Assembly (NCBI GenBank): GCA_014382015.1
Contig: JACNKN010000039.1
Coordinates: forward strand, 1-59,244
DNA from: Fidelibacterota bacterium
GTDB lineage: Bacteria > Fidelibacterota > Marinisomatia > Marinisomatales > TCS55
Direction of reading: 5' to 3'
Length of the DNA: 59,244 nt
Positions within the stretch are counted from its first letter, which is position 1. Each line of letters starts with the position of its first letter. The position numbers were made by a program, and so were the translations under genes. The notes beneath the pieces were generated by a model. That model saw nothing but the letters and a program-made list of their open reading frames with translations, ran no database searches and had not been told where the DNA came from. Shown one piece after another: positions 56,313 through 59,244 of the stretch.

Positions 56313-56344
56313 AAAATGGGCTCTTAAAAGAGCCCATTTTATTT
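56313..56344 (+). terminator. Rho-independent terminator of the SusC/SusD operon
   Basis: AAAATGGGCTCTT (56313-56325) pairs with AAGAGCCCATTTT (56328-56340) across a two-base AA loop (effectively four), and a T-run follows (ATTTTTG). It lies 50 bases after the SusD-type stop. Confidence 0.88.
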
Positions 56345-56373
56345 TTGCCCTTATTCGAAACCACCTGTAATTT
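56345..56373 (+). promoter_or_regulatory. Candidate promoter, leaderless start
   Basis: TTGCCC (56345-56350), a 17-base spacer, TAATTT (56368-56373). The ATG at 56381 follows after seven bases with no Shine-Dalgarno. The -35 box overlaps the end of the terminator stem region. Confidence 0.5.
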
Positions 56374-56380
56374 CAATCCC

Positions 56381-57022
56381 ATGAAAATCTTCATTAAACC
56401 CTTAGTCCTTATCCTAGTGAATACCATTTTACTTGCACAGGTGGGTAATGTCGGCCGTACAAATAAAACTTTAAAAGTGGCTTATGCGGGTATCCAAGTT
56501 GTAAATGTTGAGCCCTGGGCTGAACAGGAACTCAATAAAATAATGGATGCAATTTTTATTGAATTAAATCCATCTCAATTAATTTTAATTGACGAAGTGC
56601 AGCGGTTGGCAGCCCCCCAAGTTGATTCTTTATTTTTGGATATGACAGATGTCCGTTTTCAGCAAGTGGCTGAAAAAACAGGTGCCATATATATTTTCGC
56701 CGGAAAATTTAAAAATGTATCCCCGGATGAAAGTCGCATCATGATTCAGGGTGATTTTTATCGCTATAATGCTAATTTAAAATCCAGCTACCGTTATGAA
56801 GTTTTAAAATACTATGAACGCATGAATACTGAAGCAGCGGTTATTCAAAAACAATTGGTGGATTCCATACCCTCTGTGACCAACCCACCGACAATAAAAC
56901 AGGTTGTTTATGTTTTTGGCGGTATTATTTTACTTGGTTTTCTTCTCATGTCACTCACGGGAATGAATGTTTGGTCAGAAGGAGGTAATGGTGGAAACGG
57001 ACCACCACCGACAGAAAACTAA
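56381..57022 (+). CDS. Membrane-anchored CsgG/LpoB-like protein, paralogue 1
   Basis: 213 residues from the ATG at 56381; an upstream TTG extension lacks support. Signal peptide (1-19, ending LLAQ), then an alpha/beta domain (TLKVAYAGIQVVNVEPWAEQ, GAIYIFAGKFKNVSPDES, IMIQGDFYRYNANLKSSYRY) reminiscent of CsgG/LpoB/TolB-N folds. A single C-terminal membrane segment (about 172-192) is followed by a Gly/Pro-rich tail (GGNGGNGPPPTEN). The next gene is a paralogue; stop and start share TAATG. Function unknown. Confidence 0.65.
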   Translation: MKIFIKPLVLILVNTILLAQVGNVGRTNKTLKVAYAGIQVVNVEPWAEQELNKIMDAIFIELNPSQLILIDEVQRLAAPQVDSLFLDMTDVRFQQVAEKTGAIYIFAGKFKNVSPDESRIMIQGDFYRYNANLKSSYRYEVLKYYERMNTEAAVIQKQLVDSIPSVTNPPTIKQVVYVFGGIILLGFLLMSLTGMNVWSEGGNGGNGPPPTEN

Positions 57023-57681
57023 TGAAAAAATTATTAAAACCATTATCAGTCTTTTTATCGTTGAACGTTTTATCCGTCCAACTGGTTGCGGCCACTCCCC
57101 AAAACAAATCCCTTAAAATTCATGTGGGATATATTGGTGAAAAATTGGAGAATATACCTGAGGGCTATCAAAAACTGGTTCGTCAAAAAATGCTGGGGCT
57201 CATTAATCAAAACTATTATGAATTTAATAATCCCACAGATTTATCGAGAGATTACAGCGATGCGGTTGCAACAGTTTTATTGCATAATTCCAGTTCATTC
57301 AAAGATGAATTAACAAAACTGTCCAAATCCGCTGATTTAGATTATATTTTTGTTACATCTCTCAGTAATATATCCGAAGATGATAATCGTATCATGCTCA
57401 AAGGGAATGTGGTCCGCTATAATAGAAAATCTAATGATATTTATCAGTATGAGATCCTTTCCTATGCTGAAGATTTGGATCTGCATATCCGAGCCATGAA
57501 AACTGAGATGATTGAAACAATCCCCCATAGTATTCATGGAATCAGTCGAAACAGAGCGTATATTTTAGTGGGTATTGTCGTTGTTATCGCATTTGCCATG
57601 AGTCAGTCATTTGGCGGTTTAGGCAATTTTCTCCTGGGTGGTGGCGACGATGACAAACCAGATCCACCTGTCGGCAACTGA
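57022..57681 (+). CDS. Membrane-anchored CsgG/LpoB-like protein, paralogue 2
   Basis: 219 residues. Signal peptide (1-24, ending VAATP). The alpha/beta domain has the same order as its neighbour: LKIHVGYIGEKLENIPEG, ADLDYIFVTSLSNISEDDNR, IMLKGNVVRYNRKSNDIYQY. It has a C-terminal membrane segment (about 178-198) and a tail of Gly, Asp and Pro (GGGDDDKPDPPVGN). The shared signature is ISxDxxRIMxxG, near residue 118 here. The pair is co-translated and may form a heteromer. Convergent with rlmD, one base between stops. Confidence 0.65.
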   Translation: MKKLLKPLSVFLSLNVLSVQLVAATPQNKSLKIHVGYIGEKLENIPEGYQKLVRQKMLGLINQNYYEFNNPTDLSRDYSDAVATVLLHNSSSFKDELTKLSKSADLDYIFVTSLSNISEDDNRIMLKGNVVRYNRKSNDIYQYEILSYAEDLDLHIRAMKTEMIETIPHSIHGISRNRAYILVGIVVVIAFAMSQSFGGLGNFLLGGGDDDKPDPPVGN

Positions 57682-57682
57682 T

Positions 57683-59089
57683 TTATTTCTTTTGAAAAAC
57701 CCCCACCGTTTCAATGTGAGGGGTGTGAGGAAACATATCGACAAAAGTTAATCGATTTAGTTCATAACCTTTTTTGATTAAAACCTCTGTATCCCGGGCT
57801 TGTGTTGTGGGATTACAGGAAATATAAATGATTTTTTTAGCTTCAAATTTTGGTAAATAATCTGTCATAAATTTGTGCATACCTGCCCTTGGTGGATCGA
57901 CTACAATCACATCAGGTTTGGGGTATTTTTTGCCTTTACTAAATTTGAAAAAGTTATCCAAATTGGCTACATGAAATTTTACATTGCCAATTTGATTATT
58001 AACTGCATTTCGTGTGGCATCTTCAACAGCTGAAACAATAACCTCAAAGCCATGCACTTCTTTCGCTTTTTGGGCCAGGAATAATGAAATGGATCCGGTT
58101 CCGGAATAGAGATCATACACGACTTCCTCTCCGGTTAAGTCAGCTCCATCTAAAGCAGTCTGATATAACTTCTCTGCCATAACCGTATTGGTTTGAAAAA
58201 ATGAATTGGCCGAGATTTCAAACATAAGATCGCCAATTTTTTCTTCTAGAACCGGTTTCCCATGTAGAAGTAGCTCATATTCACCAAAAGAAACATCCGC
58301 TTTCCGGGTGTTAATATTATTCACAACTGAGGTGATTTGTGGGAAAGAATCAATCAATCCATCCACCATGGGTTTGAGTAAATCTGTATTTTCATAGGAG
58401 GTCACAATGTTGACTAAAATATCCCCGGTGTGATGCCCAAATCGAAAGGATAAATACCGTAAAAAACCATTATGTGTTCTTTGGTCGTAGGGCTTCAGCT
58501 TTAATTCCTGCGCAAGAGATTTTGCTTTATTGAGAATTTCATTTCCTAATTTCGGCATAAGATGGCAAGTGTCAATATTGAGAATTTTATCCCATCTTTT
58601 TGGAATATGCATCCCTAATGCAAAATCTCTATCTGCATTCTCCGGTTCGCCTTGAAGTACCCATCGTTTATTGGAAAAAGTAAATTCCATTTTATTTCGG
58701 TAATTAAAAATATGTTCTGCTGGTATCACTTCATCCAATGAAAAATCAGATAATCCAGCCTGTCGCTGGAATATATTTTCTACCTGTTGTTTTTTCTGAG
58801 CAAGCTGTTCAGCATAATCCAGTTGTTGAACTTTACATCCACCGCAAACAGGAAAATGTTCGCATGGAGAATCTACCACATATTTTGATTCGGAAATAAT
58901 TTCCAATGGTCTTGCCTCTCCAAATCCTTTTCTTTTACGGTATAATAATGCACGAACTTTTTGGCCCGGAATGGCATTTTTTACGAAAATGACAAAGTCA
59001 TCTACTCTGGCAATACCTTTCCCGCCATAGGCTAAAGATTCAATGGTTAATTCAAGTTCCTGCCCTTTTTTAACTAACGGTTCGGTCAT
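57683..59089 (-). CDS. rlmD: 23S rRNA (uracil-5-)-methyltransferase, RlmD family
   Basis: 468 residues, COG2265 class. An N-terminal TRAM RNA-binding domain (about 5-65) is followed by the Fe-S cluster motif C76-x5-C82-x2-C85 plus a later Cys in DTCHLMP, the SAM-binding DLYSGTGSISLFLA, DPPRAGM and the catalytic ISCNPTT. It methylates U1939 or another uridine of 23S rRNA; RlmCD- or TrmA-like specificity cannot be read from sequence. Confidence 0.88.
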   Translation of the reverse strand: MTEPLVKKGQELELTIESLAYGGKGIARVDDFVIFVKNAIPGQKVRALLYRKRKGFGEARPLEIISESKYVVDSPCEHFPVCGGCKVQQLDYAEQLAQKKQQVENIFQRQAGLSDFSLDEVIPAEHIFNYRNKMEFTFSNKRWVLQGEPENADRDFALGMHIPKRWDKILNIDTCHLMPKLGNEILNKAKSLAQELKLKPYDQRTHNGFLRYLSFRFGHHTGDILVNIVTSYENTDLLKPMVDGLIDSFPQITSVVNNINTRKADVSFGEYELLLHGKPVLEEKIGDLMFEISANSFFQTNTVMAEKLYQTALDGADLTGEEVVYDLYSGTGSISLFLAQKAKEVHGFEVIVSAVEDATRNAVNNQIGNVKFHVANLDNFFKFSKGKKYPKPDVIVVDPPRAGMHKFMTDYLPKFEAKKIIYISCNPTTQARDTEVLIKKGYELNRLTFVDMFPHTPHIETVGVFQKK

Positions 59090-59146
59090 ATTACTTCTTA
59101 AATAATTTGTTTAATAGTTGGGAGAGATTTGTTAGAAAATCGATTT

Positions 59147-59244
59147 TTAAGAATACAATTCTAAAAAACGAATGAGCAGAGTTTTCAAGTCTTGAATCCC
59201 TTTATCGGCATTTTCCATTGTTAATTCATGGTTCAAAACTTCAT
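59147..59244 (-). CDS. 3' end of an unidentified gene (cut by window)
   Basis: An open frame runs from the window edge to TAA at 59147-59149. It reads (on the minus strand) as 32 codons ending ENADKGIQDLKTLLIRFLEL YS. It is too short to identify. It lies just upstream of rlmD on the same strand, with 57 bases between. Confidence 0.45.
   Translation of the reverse strand, partial: EVLNHELTMENADKGIQDLKTLLIRFLELYS

Overview
The window is a gene-dense, moderately AT-rich stretch of a Gram-negative chromosome. It encodes Kdo and LPS export enzymes (KdsA/B/C, LptB/C, an LpxH-type hydrolase), TonB-dependent SusC/SusD-type receptors, many lipoproteins, a PorD-like (DUF4835) protein and a protein with the NYPNPFNP-type C-terminal domain of type IX secretion. 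This points to the Fibrobacteres-Chlorobi-Bacteroidetes side of the tree. My best guess is a marine Candidatus Marinimicrobia (SAR406, Neomarinimicrobiota) genome, from protein style only. I see no tRNA, rRNA, CRISPR array or transposase.

Layout. 1-4.2 kb (minus): META-like lipoprotein with a 38-residue peptide gene, then radA-tgt-unknown. 4.2-4.9 kb: a non-coding patch of small palindromes and direct repeats. 4.9-8.1 kb: a giant protease/propeller/barrel protein. 8.3-11 kb (plus): lpxH-type gene, HEAT lipoprotein, unknown envelope protein. 11.2-22.6 kb (minus): argF, then a very compact operon kdsB-pyrG-kdsA-kdsC-lptC-lptB-rpoN-hflK-hflC-hslV-hslU. 22.7-29.4 kb (minus): Yip1 protein, TolC-like, MacA-like, LolD/MacB-like ATPase and two MacB-like permeases. 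29.5-30.3 kb: XRE regulator with DUF2975. 30.4-35.8 kb: cca, TonB receptor and two tandem paralogous lipoproteins. 35.9-41.2 kb: porD-like gene, glycosyltransferase, DUF2723, DUF1844. 41.3-45.8 kb: recG locus. 45.9-49.9 kb: valS and a DUF4139 protein. 50-51.6 kb: K+ channel plus a free cyclic-nucleotide-binding protein. 51.8-56.3 kb (plus): SusC/SusD pair. 56.4-57.7 kb: two paralogous membrane proteins. 57.7-59.1 kb (minus): rlmD-type methyltransferase, then the 3' end of another gene.

Two observations stand out. (1) KdsA carries an in-frame insertion of about 130 residues, a tandem CBS pair, in the catalytic loop between its metal-binding His and Glu. The insert resembles the CBS tail of KdsD, the preceding enzyme of the same pathway, and no kdsD is present in the operon. 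(2) The intact recG, with cargo genes on both sides, is flanked by the first 75 or so codons and the last 22 codons of another, diverged recG. This is the pattern expected if a segment carrying its own recG had landed inside a resident recG. One cargo gene encodes a type IX secretion substrate.

Much of the rest builds or serves the envelope: Kdo synthesis, LPS transport, membrane proteolysis control, efflux, nutrient receptors and secretion. Several plus-strand operons begin with a -10-like box 6-7 bases before the ATG and no Shine-Dalgarno sequence, which suggests leaderless transcripts.
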